DNA from: a virus
Direction: 5' to 3' (one strand)
DNA length: 30,433 nt
Virus record (IMG/VR): IMGVR_UViG_3300032288_001757
Location: 1-30,433 of that record
Below, one piece after another: positions 13,394 to 22,128 of this stretch; position 1 is the first letter of the stretch, and each line of letters begins with the position of its first letter. The notes under the pieces were generated by a model. That model had not been told where the DNA came from and did not search any database. It was given only the letters and a program-made list of their open reading frames with translations. Both the position numbers and the translations under genes were made by a program.

Positions 13394-14236
13394 TTATGCA
13401 ATATATTCAAGAATAACTACGCCACTTACACCGCCTGTTCCAGTGCTTCCAGCAATGCCAATAGGCGCACCAGGCCCAGGTGATCCAGCTAGGAATGGCG
13501 CATTAGGCCCTGAAACGGCATATGTAATTGCGGCAGGTGCGGCTGTGCTGACGACAACCGACCCACTTATTAATCCTATTGGAGTATTATTTCCAACAAC
13601 TGAATTAAAGGTTCCTGCTTTTATAGTAGTCCCGGACGATACTGTTCCTGTTCCATCAGTGCTTGTTACAGCTGGATTTCCACCGCTACCACCTGTTGCA
13701 CTTATAGCTGGCCCAAAAGATGAAGTTCCGCCAGCCCCGCCAGAAACTCCATTAGGCGCATTAGCCGCACCAGCACCACCAGCCCCAACTGTAATTGTAA
13801 CAGGTGCAGACACAGGAACTTCTGCCCAAGCGAATCCCCCTCTGCCACCAGTTCTACCAGAAATACTTGGACTTGTGTAAGAGCCACCACCACCACCACC
13901 ACCTACTACCATTACTCTTACTTTATTTGTTGTTGTAGGGCAAGTCCAAGTAGCAGGTGATGTATAAATTTCAGTTTGTAAATTGCCTGCGGCGGAAGCA
14001 ATTGTAATTGATCCTGCGCCATTAGTAATTGTAACGCCTGATCCAGCAGTTAAAGTAGATTTAGTTAAAGTATTACCTGTGCTATTGCCAATTAATAATT
14101 GACCATTGGTATATGTGGTTTGATTAGTGCCACCATTAGCTACGGGCAAAGCGCCTGTAACGGAAGTTGTTAAATCAGCCTGACCTGAACTATTTACCTT
14201 ATTAGCAAATTGACTTAAATTAAACGCTTGTGTCAT
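13394..14236 (-). CDS. Glycine-rich tail fibre/adhesin
   Basis: A 280-aa protein. The N-terminal part contains ALPVANGGTNQTTYTNGQLL (29-48), a motif repeated in many phage tail fibres. A central beta domain follows (TSPATWTCPTTTNKVRVMVV). The C-terminal half is very rich in glycine, alanine and serine (VVGGGGGGGSYTS, GAGGAGAANAPNGVSGGAGG), as in polyglycine-II adhesin tips. It probably forms the receptor-contacting tip of a fibre attached to the hub protein encoded directly upstream, from which it is separated by ten bases. Confidence 0.82.
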   Translation of the reverse strand: MTQAFNLSQFANKVNSSGQADLTTSVTGALPVANGGTNQTTYTNGQLLIGNSTGNTLTKSTLTAGSGVTITNGAGSITIASAAGNLQTEIYTSPATWTCPTTTNKVRVMVVGGGGGGGSYTSPSISGRTGGRGGFAWAEVPVSAPVTITVGAGGAGAANAPNGVSGGAGGTSSFGPAISATGGSGGNPAVTSTDGTGTVSSGTTIKAGTFNSVVGNNTPIGLISGSVVVSTAAPAAITYAVSGPNAPFLAGSPGPGAPIGIAGSTGTGGVSGVVILEYIA

Positions 14237-14246
14237 TTATTTCCCC

Positions 14247-17200
14247 TTATGCCGCCCCTGCGCGAGCGTATGTTTGTTGTAATAAAATTGTTGTATTATT
14301 ATTGTAAGCAGTTGTTAAAACATAATTGTTTGTGCCTTCAGTATAATCAACGCCTGATCTTAATAAAGTTCCATTTGCATATATATTTAATGCGCTAGGT
14401 GTAAATGGGAACGAATAAGTAAATTGCCCATTCACTGTAAATGTAATGACATTTTGCGGTGTGCCTGTAGGCGTTGTTAAATTATTGGCGCTAAACTGTA
14501 TTATAACTAATCTTCCTGTAGTTGTGCTAGGAAAATTTGTAATAGAATTATTTATAACATCAAAGTCTTGCTCATTAACAACTGCGCCATTAATAAATGG
14601 TAATTCATATCCTGAATGAAAGCCCCATGTTGTAGGCGTGTATATTGTAGCGTTAGTTAAATCTGCTTCCCAACGGCTAAAAACAGGATAACTTGATCCT
14701 GAAGCCCTGTAAGTATAAATTTTATTACCAATAGATGCCGTTATAGCACCTGTAAATGTAATAGTGCGAGTGCCATAATTAACTGTAGAAACTGTGTAAG
14801 TAGTTGGTGTGCCTGTATTGCTAAATGTTAATAAATCACCTGCTCTAATTAATTGTTGCGGCATTTGAGCTATATCCCAAACAATACTTGATGCACCTAC
14901 AGTTGAAACTGTCAATTGAGTAGGATCGTAATAATTGCCGCTTGATGTAGCTCTAAATGAAATAATAATAATCACATCATTTAAAGTAACGCCTGTGCCA
15001 AAAGTAACTGTGCCTGTAGCGCCACTTGTATCTGTATATAAAGATTCATTTTGCAATAAGCCGTTTCTAAATACTAAACATTGATCTTTAATATAAGATG
15101 ATGCTCTAGTTACTGTAAATACAGTTTGGCCTGAAGTAGCTGTAAATGTGGCAATAGTCATAAAGAAACTATCAGGGCTAGTAAATCCAACAACTCGCCC
15201 ATAAATATCAACTGTTATTGTTGCGGCTGATCCTGTAAATGTAGGTGCGCCACCAAAATCTAAAAATTGATCTAAAGATGCAATAAGTCTGCCATCATTT
15301 GTATTATTAATGGCTACTTGACCTGTGCCAACTGTAGTCGTTCCTGTCGATATAACTTGGCCTGTAGGTTGATCTAAATCAATAATGTTTGGATTTAAAC
15401 CATTTGGATCAAGCGCTGACCATATTGTAGGATTAAATTGTATAGCAGTTGTAGGGACAAAAGCACCTGTGCCTGCGGCGTATGCGGCAAAATCTGTATC
15501 AAAACTAAATTTACGGCTTTGACGATTAGCATAAGCTAAATAAACATTTGTGCTAAAAGCAGGATCAGCTAAATACCAATTATATAAAGCAGGATTAGTT
15601 GACGCAGTAGTTCCTGATTGATTACATAATCCAAAATAAAGTCTGTTAGTAGGGCTAAAACTAAAGTTACTTGTGCCTGTTATATTATCTGCATAAGCTA
15701 CAGCAAGATATTTGTCTGTGTATTGAAATGTTCTTGGTCGCCATATAAGTTTTGCTGAAGCTAAAGAATAATTACTTGAAGCTAAACTATTAACCATTCT
15801 TACAAAGAAATACCAATCACCCGCAGGAATATCAAATAATTGAACATCAGGCATAGCAATATTATTTGTATAAGGATTGCCATTAGCATTAACCGCAGTA
15901 GTTCCTGCAAATATATATTGACTTGATGTTGGAAATTGAAAAGCAGAATACCATACTTCAGCATATTGAATAATGCCAGCGCTAGATGATGTAATATTAA
16001 CTATAAATGATGGATTGGCAATATTAGAAAAAGTAGTTCCAATAATAGGCGCTGGAACTGTGCCAAAAATTGTTGGGCTTGACAATCCTGTATTTGGTGA
16101 TTCCTCAAACGCAGTAATATTTTTATCATCATAAACTGTAGGATTAAATTCAGATAAACTTAATGCGGCAGTTACTTGACCTGAATCGCTAATCTTTTCA
16201 GTAACTTTCATTATTCTAAATAATTTAGCCACCCATCCATAATTAGCATTAGTTATTGTAACAATGTCGCCCGCTTCTAATTGTAAGCCTATATAGTTAA
16301 TTTCGCATTGAACTTGAAGATCATCTCTAACGGCTTCTAAAAGCCTATTTGTAATATATTGAGCTTGAACATTATTATTTGTTAATGGTAAAGAAATAGA
16401 TTGTTTATTAACAGGCTCATTAGGATAAAGTAATTCAGGCTTAATAACAGAAAGATCATAAGTTACGGAAGCAAAAGAATCAACTTGCGTGCCATCAGGA
16501 AATTTAGTTTCAACAATATTAAATGCATTAGAAGTATCAATCGGCGTTACTTGAATAGTTGAAATTAAATTACTATTATTAATATTCATAGCTACTGTAT
16601 AAATAGGCGTTTGAGTAACAATAGACCAAAGACTTAATATTTCATTGTAACGAACTAAACAATCAGAGCAATTAGCCATATACTGAACATTGCTCATAAT
16701 TTTATTGTTAGTATCTATTACACCATTAAATTCAAATCTTTTAATAGTTTCAGTTAATCCTGAATAAGTTTTATAACTAATTAATTGATCAGAATAAGTA
16801 TTAAGTGTTGTTAATGATGCTGTATCAATTTGACTTATTGGAATAGCGGCTCCATAACGAGTGGAAGTAAAATAATCTAAAAAGCAATCACCTGGTTTTT
16901 TTCTAGCATTTATAATTTGAAATCTTAATTGTTGAAGTGCAGTAATATTTTTATCTGCATTGTATTTAATATGAACTATTGCAAAAGCGCAATTAGTCAT
17001 TAATTTATCTTTATCCCATTTGTAAATTAAATTAGAAGCTTGCATAACTTGAATAGCATTAAAAGAACTATTAGTTTGACTATATGATCCATTTCTATAT
17101 AAATAAATATCTATATATCCTGAAACATCTTGAATATAACCTGTGCTTTCATCTTGAAGGCCTGTTACTTTATAAGTTTGACCAGGTGTAATGCTAAATA

Positions 17201-17654
17201 TACAAAGTTTTCCAGCATAATAAATTTTGCCAAAAGTAATCGTATCAGGCGTGCCACCTGTTTCAGTATTAGTTACTTCACATAATGATATTACATAATA
17301 TAAATCTTGATTATCAGTTGAAATAGAAAGGTCTGTAATAATGCCGCCTGTATATGCAGTTCCATAAATAACAGGAAGTTTATTATCGCCTGCGGCTGGT
17401 AGTGTTGTTGGATTGCCTGGATTTTTTTCAGTTACGGAAGTTGAATTAGGTAAATTTGGTGCAAAAACTTTTGATATAACTGAAGATATAACCATGTTAA
17501 TACCAAAACCAATGACAGCGGTTGCTACAGTGCCAAGCCCCAAAGCTCCAGCTATTACACTAGCAATAATAGAACCTGCCGCATAAGAAGGCTCGCTTAA
17601 TATATAAAACAATAAGCAGTTAATAATAAAAATTATTATTTTCATTGCATCCAA
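14247..17654 (-). CDS. J-like central tail hub / host-specificity protein
   Basis: A 1135-aa protein in the lambda gpJ position. The N-terminus is hydrophobic (IIIFIINCLLFYIL, then SEPSYAAG) like a signal peptide, followed by a Gly-rich hydrophobic segment (GALGLGTVATAVIGFGINMV) typical of J-like hubs. The hub core continues through LPVIYGTAYTGG and GDIVTITNANYGW (about residue 470). After 530 come fibronectin-like and fibre-like beta domains, including two QTxFTV...FRNG/YANG modules (about 830-903 and 1066-1135). It should close the tail tip and bind the host receptor. It overlaps the GNAT gene by 13 bases. A second ATG three codons in (17645) is also possible. Confidence 0.87.
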   Translation of the reverse strand: MDAMKIIIFIINCLLFYILSEPSYAAGSIIASVIAGALGLGTVATAVIGFGINMVISSVISKVFAPNLPNSTSVTEKNPGNPTTLPAAGDNKLPVIYGTAYTGGIITDLSISTDNQDLYYVISLCEVTNTETGGTPDTITFGKIYYAGKLCIFSITPGQTYKVTGLQDESTGYIQDVSGYIDIYLYRNGSYSQTNSSFNAIQVMQASNLIYKWDKDKLMTNCAFAIVHIKYNADKNITALQQLRFQIINARKKPGDCFLDYFTSTRYGAAIPISQIDTASLTTLNTYSDQLISYKTYSGLTETIKRFEFNGVIDTNNKIMSNVQYMANCSDCLVRYNEILSLWSIVTQTPIYTVAMNINNSNLISTIQVTPIDTSNAFNIVETKFPDGTQVDSFASVTYDLSVIKPELLYPNEPVNKQSISLPLTNNNVQAQYITNRLLEAVRDDLQVQCEINYIGLQLEAGDIVTITNANYGWVAKLFRIMKVTEKISDSGQVTAALSLSEFNPTVYDDKNITAFEESPNTGLSSPTIFGTVPAPIIGTTFSNIANPSFIVNITSSSAGIIQYAEVWYSAFQFPTSSQYIFAGTTAVNANGNPYTNNIAMPDVQLFDIPAGDWYFFVRMVNSLASSNYSLASAKLIWRPRTFQYTDKYLAVAYADNITGTSNFSFSPTNRLYFGLCNQSGTTASTNPALYNWYLADPAFSTNVYLAYANRQSRKFSFDTDFAAYAAGTGAFVPTTAIQFNPTIWSALDPNGLNPNIIDLDQPTGQVISTGTTTVGTGQVAINNTNDGRLIASLDQFLDFGGAPTFTGSAATITVDIYGRVVGFTSPDSFFMTIATFTATSGQTVFTVTRASSYIKDQCLVFRNGLLQNESLYTDTSGATGTVTFGTGVTLNDVIIIISFRATSSGNYYDPTQLTVSTVGASSIVWDIAQMPQQLIRAGDLLTFSNTGTPTTYTVSTVNYGTRTITFTGAITASIGNKIYTYRASGSSYPVFSRWEADLTNATIYTPTTWGFHSGYELPFINGAVVNEQDFDVINNSITNFPSTTTGRLVIIQFSANNLTTPTGTPQNVITFTVNGQFTYSFPFTPSALNIYANGTLLRSGVDYTEGTNNYVLTTAYNNNTTILLQQTYARAGAA

Positions 17655-18076
17655 TTTTCTTCAATTTTATTAAAACCAAATCTTGAATAATTAATATCAG
17701 GGCTTGTAATCATTTTTGTTATAGTAAAAAGTTTAATTCTACCTTTTGCTTTTAATTCTTTAGCGTAATCAATATAAGCTTTTAATAATTTATACCCTAT
17801 TGTTTTATGTCTATATTCAGGTTTTACATACCAAGCTAATTCATACATAGCTAAAGTTTGATCGCACCATATGATAGGACTTATAAATCCCATAATAAAA
17901 CCTATATTATCTTCTATAAATATAACGCCTTGACCTGCTATTATTCCATTAACTAACTTGTTAAAGTATTCAGGATTATCTATATCTTTGTATTGCTGAA
18001 TAGGGCTTTCATCCCTAAACATTCTCATCATTTCTGTTAATTGTGTAATATCATATTTTGTGGCTTGTCTTATCAT
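17642..18076 (-). CDS. GNAT-family N-acetyltransferase
   Basis: A 144-aa protein starting MIRQATKYDITQLTEMMRMF. The start at 18076 is preferred over a start 28 codons upstream because it gives an ATGA overlap with the preceding stop (18073-18076) and a normal GNAT N-terminus. The core GFIMGFISP, ELAWYVKPEYRHKTIGYKLL and the C-terminal YSRFGFNKIEENW follow the GNAT order; the acetyl-CoA loop (R/Q-x-x-G-x-G/A) is seen as RHKTIGYKLL. It lies between tail-tip genes where lambda has K. It may acetylate a virion or host protein. The substrate is unknown. Confidence 0.85.
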   Translation of the reverse strand: MIRQATKYDITQLTEMMRMFRDESPIQQYKDIDNPEYFNKLVNGIIAGQGVIFIEDNIGFIMGFISPIIWCDQTLAMYELAWYVKPEYRHKTIGYKLLKAYIDYAKELKAKGRIKLFTITKMITSPDINYSRFGFNKIEENWMQ

Positions 18077-18822
18077 TGTGTTTTTCCGAATGGATAATTT
18101 ATACTTGTAATAAAAGGAACTCTTAACATTGATGTGTCTGTAGGCGCAAAAAACTTCCATGCATTATCATTAGTAAATCTTCCAGCCGTTCTATTTTGTA
18201 AAATAATTTGAATGCTAGACGCTGAAATAGAGATAACACCTACATACATTCTAATTTCTTCCATCCATTGCTCTGATATACCATAAGAATTTACATAGCC
18301 TGTAAAAAACTTATATAAGCCGCCTGTGCCACCTGTTGTTATTAATGCGCCATTAGTATTAAAAAATCCATGCCACATTTCAATTAATGATCCTTTAGCA
18401 TTAAGACTTAATATCCATCCTAATAAAGCGGTATCAATACCCACAATAGTAATTGTGGTTTCATTAGCGGTTGATTTAATATCTCGTATTACATCATTAA
18501 TTTTTACTAATGTGCCTAAAGCATTAAATGGTTGAGCATCAACGGCTGGAATAGTTAATTCGGAAGGTGCAGTAGAGAAACGATAAATAAGAGCTTCAGT
18601 AGCATAACCATTGCCACCTGCTATGCCTGTAGCTACAAAAGAAACGCCTACAGTATTGGATGAAGCGCCGACTGAAGTCCAATCAGTCGTTCCTACTTTT
18701 TTAATAGTATATGTAACGCCAATAACAAGATCACCTGCTAAAACATTTTGTAGCGTAGTGATACGGACAAAGTCCGCCATTCTTATATTATTGGTATTAT
18801 CGACAGGCGTTATAACATTCAT
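18073..18822 (-). CDS. Tail tip protein (minor tail, L-position)
   Basis: A 249-aa protein, between the M-position tail gene and GNAT/J. An inserted module (GDLVIGVTYTIKKVGTTDWT, SVGASSNTVGVSFVATG) is a small beta repeat seen in other phage tail proteins. The body resembles tail-tip/hub-wedge proteins, ending NAWKFFAPTDTSMLRVPFI and NYPFGKTQ. No cysteine cluster is present, so unlike lambda gpL it cannot hold an iron-sulfur cluster. It overlaps its upstream neighbour by ATGA (18819-18822). Confidence 0.72.
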   Translation of the reverse strand: MNVITPVDNTNNIRMADFVRITTLQNVLAGDLVIGVTYTIKKVGTTDWTSVGASSNTVGVSFVATGIAGGNGYATEALIYRFSTAPSELTIPAVDAQPFNALGTLVKINDVIRDIKSTANETTITIVGIDTALLGWILSLNAKGSLIEMWHGFFNTNGALITTGGTGGLYKFFTGYVNSYGISEQWMEEIRMYVGVISISASSIQIILQNRTAGRFTNDNAWKFFAPTDTSMLRVPFITSINYPFGKTQ

Positions 18823-19502
18823 AGGACATCTTCAAAAGCTTTAAAAGTTCCTGACCATTGTATAAATGAATCGTTAGTCATAGGCACTAAAGCATAAGTT
18901 GGATATTCTCTTAAAATAACAGGAAATGTTGTCCCTGTATAAGAATTGCCACCCAATGATATAGTCGTTCCATATTGACCTATGACGCATTGAACAGTAG
19001 AAACTACGGCATCAATAAGATTTCTGTGAACAGGAATAGATACAGTTGAACCTGATCCTCTTTGAACATCGGCAGTTGCTATATAAGCATATCGACCTAC
19101 TTGGCAAAAATCGCCTGTTTTTACAATATAAGCGTTTGATGCAATAGAAGGTAAACTTCCTAATACTAAAGTTTTATTTGCTGAAGCTGAAGTCCATGAG
19201 CAAGCGCCAATTTGACCTGATGACATATCGCCTTGATAAGCAATATAATTTACCCATCCTGTAGAGCCAAAATTAAGATATTGCTCTGTAGCTTTATCTG
19301 CTACGCGTAATGCTGACAATAATTGTCTATTTTGTGAATAAAGCAAATAATTCATTGGCTTCATTTCAAAAGCAAAAGGTTGAACAGTAAGAAGTTCGGA
19401 AGTGGATATGCGTTGGTTACGACTAACCATTTGACCTACAAACTTTTGGTCATTAATACCTACGGATTCAGCAATAGAAAGTATAGTGTTTAAAGTAGTC
19501 AT
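18819..19502 (-). CDS. Tail tip protein (minor tail, M-position)
   Basis: A 227-aa protein directly downstream of the tape measure gene, three bases from its stop. This is where lambda-type phages encode gpM or a distal tail protein that starts tail-tube assembly on the tip. The sequence is mixed alpha/beta with FAFEMKPMNYLLYSQNRQLL near residues 43-62, and later beta strands (FPVILREYPTYALVPM). No catalytic motif is visible. The assignment is mainly positional. Confidence 0.7.
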   Translation of the reverse strand: MTTLNTILSIAESVGINDQKFVGQMVSRNQRISTSELLTVQPFAFEMKPMNYLLYSQNRQLLSALRVADKATEQYLNFGSTGWVNYIAYQGDMSSGQIGACSWTSASANKTLVLGSLPSIASNAYIVKTGDFCQVGRYAYIATADVQRGSGSTVSIPVHRNLIDAVVSTVQCVIGQYGTTISLGGNSYTGTTFPVILREYPTYALVPMTNDSFIQWSGTFKAFEDVL

Positions 19503-19505
19503 ATA

Positions 19506-21305
19506 TTATCTGCTTTGAGGTAATGATCTTTGCGCTGATTGATTAGCTGACCAAATTGTTTCTTTATTTTTACTTAAAAATTGAATGCCTGATTGTGTAT
19601 CAATAGCACTCATATTTTGTATGTAAGGGCCATTATACACGATTTGAGTTCCACCGCTTAAATTAGAACTTAATTGATTATTAGGAATAATAGTGCCTGC
19701 GGTTTCAGGAATAAATAATTCAGGGCCACGCTCACCAACCATATATGAATTATTAGAACTTACATTACCACCTTCAGCTTTTCCACCCCAAAAAGCAGTT
19801 GAGCCAAATACAGGTGTAGAACCGCCACCAAAAAATGAACTAAAAAATCCACCTAAACCTGATCCTTGAAATATAGCTGTAGCTTGCGCTTTTAATTGAA
19901 TTTTAATTAAATCACTAATAATGCTACGAGCTAAATCACTAAAACTTAATTTACCTGTTTGAACAAATTTTTCTATAGCACTTTCCATATTTTGTGTTAC
20001 AGATACAAAAGCTTGCTCACCTAATAAAGCGGCATTAGTAGCATTATCAATATAAGAAGCAAAAGCTTTTTTCCAACCAAATTCAAAAGTTCTTTGTGAT
20101 TGAGCAATAGCGTATTGTTGTTTTGCTCTATTTATTTCTGTTTGCGCCCATTCGTTAGCTTGCTCTTGTGTCATTTTGCGGCCATATTGATCGCCTAAAG
20201 TTAATTGCAAGCGTTTTTGTTCAATATCAAATAACTCTAATTTTAAATTTCTTTCATTTTCACTTAAAAATACTAAATCAGATTCTAATTTATATCTTTG
20301 CCTTTTAGCTTCAGAAATCATTATTTCTTTTCTGTAAAATTCCTCTTGTCGTTGCAATGCTTCTTTTAGTCGTTTTGCTTCAGCTTCAGCTTCTTTATCT
20401 CTTGCCGCCGTAACTTCTCTAATATCTTTTTTAGGTGCGGCTATACCGCCAATACCTGACATAATGCCTGGAATATTTGCACCTTGAACTGATCCATATT
20501 CTCTTTCGCTTGGAGCTACATATTTTTGGAAGCCTTCTTTATCTTTCCAAGCCGCCCACCAACCTGCTTCTTTTCTAATTTCTTGAAACCTATCAATAAG
20601 CTTGCCTTGTTTATTAAAAAAATCTTCTAAAGTTTTAGTGAAAGCTTCAAAAGCAGGCGCAAGAGAATTGGCAAGATTTACTTTTAATTGTAAAAATAAT
20701 CTATCTAATCGATCAACTGAATTACCTATGCTTTTAAATGTTTCATCAGAATCTTTAAATTTATTTTTAGTTCTTTCAAATTCATCGGCCATACCTTTAA
20801 TATCAACACCACGAATAGCTCGGCCAAACATATCCATAGCAGTAGCATTTCGTTTAGTTGTATCTTCAACATCAGCTAATGCTTTAACAGTTTTTTCAAA
20901 TAATTCTTGAGGGGAAAGTTGTCGTAAATCTTTTAAAGATACGCCAATAGATAAAAATGCTTTTTGTGCTTTTTCTGATCCTTGCGCGGCTTCATCAATC
21001 TTATTGGCGAATGATGCCATAAGCTTACCAGCATCTTCACTATTACCACCATTAGTTGATAAAGCTTGTGCCATTCGTAAAACAGATTGAACGGACATAT
21101 CATTAGCTTTTGCGACATCATTTATTTTGTCAGCAAAATTAATAGCTTCACGAGCGGTTGCGGCAAAAGCAGTTCCAACAGCCACTAGAGATAATTTAGC
21201 GCCTGTGCTAAAGCCTTCTACTTTGTCTTTAGCTTTACCCAGATTGGCATTAAATTCGCCAGCATCAAGCCCAAGTAAAACTGCTAACCTTGAAATAATT
21301 GCCAT
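19506..21305 (-). CDS. Tail tape measure protein
   Basis: A 599-aa protein. The N-terminus (LLGLDAGEFNANLGKAKDKV, then a hydrophobic segment LVAVGTAFAATA) is typical of tape measures. Long charged helices follow (KEAEAEAKRLKEALQRQEEF). Around residues 407-530 is the lambda-type TMP C-terminal domain (FEFGWKKAFASYIDNATNAA, FSDLARSIISDLIKIQLKAQ, GGFFSSFFGGG). The end carries AEGG-(x)n-MVGERGPELFIP, a frequent tape-measure tail. With about 0.15 nm per residue the tail would be near 90 nm, so a medium-length siphovirus tail. It follows the tail chaperone genes, as usual. Confidence 0.93.
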   Translation of the reverse strand: MAIISRLAVLLGLDAGEFNANLGKAKDKVEGFSTGAKLSLVAVGTAFAATAREAINFADKINDVAKANDMSVQSVLRMAQALSTNGGNSEDAGKLMASFANKIDEAAQGSEKAQKAFLSIGVSLKDLRQLSPQELFEKTVKALADVEDTTKRNATAMDMFGRAIRGVDIKGMADEFERTKNKFKDSDETFKSIGNSVDRLDRLFLQLKVNLANSLAPAFEAFTKTLEDFFNKQGKLIDRFQEIRKEAGWWAAWKDKEGFQKYVAPSEREYGSVQGANIPGIMSGIGGIAAPKKDIREVTAARDKEAEAEAKRLKEALQRQEEFYRKEIMISEAKRQRYKLESDLVFLSENERNLKLELFDIEQKRLQLTLGDQYGRKMTQEQANEWAQTEINRAKQQYAIAQSQRTFEFGWKKAFASYIDNATNAALLGEQAFVSVTQNMESAIEKFVQTGKLSFSDLARSIISDLIKIQLKAQATAIFQGSGLGGFFSSFFGGGSTPVFGSTAFWGGKAEGGNVSSNNSYMVGERGPELFIPETAGTIIPNNQLSSNLSGGTQIVYNGPYIQNMSAIDTQSGIQFLSKNKETIWSANQSAQRSLPQSR

Positions 21306-21307
21306 GA

Positions 21308-21616
21308 TTACTTACCTTTAAATCTATCTATTTTAAAGTCAGGCGCTTGGCTCATAAATGTAAGTAAAGAATCGCTAGGATCAGTTTTTTCTATACCATA
21401 AATATAATCGTAAGCGCTACCTAAAACGCTTTTTAGAGTATAGGGTGAAGTATTGTTGGCTCTTAAATAATTGAAAACTCCCGATGTGAGAGTTCCTTGC
21501 ATAGTTAATAAGCTTCTATTTCCAATCAACCCATCAGCAAACATGACTGTTATTTCATTCATGGTTGCTTCATCTAAAGCGTCTATATCTTGTATTGTAT
21601 GCCCGTTAAAGACCAT
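21308..21616 (-). CDS. Tail assembly chaperone, T-like part (probable frameshift product)
   Basis: A 102-aa frame from the ATG at 21616, directly before the tape measure gene. The frame stays open upstream to 21667, overlapping the end of the preceding gene in the -1 frame, and the extra residues (KVASSLRTQVRAAMVFNG) look like continuous protein. The ATG has no good ribosome site. It is therefore probably made as the C-terminal part of a G-T fusion, as in lambda. The fusion would bind the tape measure while the G part recruits tube subunits. Confidence 0.72.
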   Translation of the reverse strand: MVFNGHTIQDIDALDEATMNEITVMFADGLIGNRSLLTMQGTLTSGVFNYLRANNTSPYTLKSVLGSAYDYIYGIEKTDPSDSLLTFMSQAPDFKIDRFKGK

Positions 21617-21648
21617 AGCCGCTCTAACTTGAGTTCTTAACGAGCTTG

Positions 21649-22119
21649 CTACTTTGACTTTATGTCTTTATAGTCAGGGCTAATAACCTCGTTAATTTTT
21701 TCCACTAATGTCATTTGAACTGACAATGGAAATTCAGCTTCTACATCTTCATAAGTTATATCTTCTAATGATCCTGTTTCAGGTATTAGAAATTTTATAT
21801 ATTCAACTATTCTATGTTGCAATACATGTTTATTTGTAGCAGTTTCTCTTATTGATCTGCCTTCAATAATCATGTCGTTATCTTTAACTTCTACGCCTTC
21901 TTTGTCTTTAAGGCTTTCAAATTCTTTGAGCATATTTTGATATTCAAGCTCAATTTTTTCTTGATTAGGATTTTTAAAGTAATTATAAATAGCTTCTATT
22001 TCTGCTACGCTTGGAACTCTTACTTTAAATGTATGATCACCTAATACAAACGATCTAGTTAATACCGATAATCTATTTTCCTCGTATTTTTTACCAAGTG
22101 CTGATCCTAATTTGCTCAT
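21649..22119 (-). CDS. Tail assembly chaperone, G-like
   Basis: A 156-aa acidic protein in the lambda G position, two genes before the tape measure. It begins MSKLGSALGKKYEENRLSVL and has FVLGDHTFKVRVPSVAEIEA (25-44), the pattern of phage tail assembly chaperones. The C-terminal end contains two A-AAG tetramers (at about 21658-21661 and 21652-21655) just before the stop, where a -1 shift would join it to the downstream frame. It should keep the tape measure soluble until tube polymerisation. Confidence 0.75.
   Translation of the reverse strand: MSKLGSALGKKYEENRLSVLTRSFVLGDHTFKVRVPSVAEIEAIYNYFKNPNQEKIELEYQNMLKEFESLKDKEGVEVKDNDMIIEGRSIRETATNKHVLQHRIVEYIKFLIPETGSLEDITYEDVEAEFPLSVQMTLVEKINEVISPDYKDIKSK
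21652..21667 (-). promoter_or_regulatory. Candidate -1 ribosomal frameshift region
   Basis: The zero frame (ATA AAG TCA AAG TAG) and the downstream -1 frame are both open between 21667 and 21649. Two A-AAG motifs allow the Lys tRNA to slip back to AAA. The P-site codons (ATA, TCA) fit poorly after the shift, so this is not a perfect X-XXY-YYZ heptamer. Confidence 0.45.
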
Positions 22120-22128
22120 ATCTTTTCC

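Noticed and set aside
18077-18160. A 28-codon upstream extension of the GNAT gene.
   Set aside because: It would overlap the tail gene widely, while the ATG at 18076 gives an ATGA overlap and the normal GNAT N-terminus.
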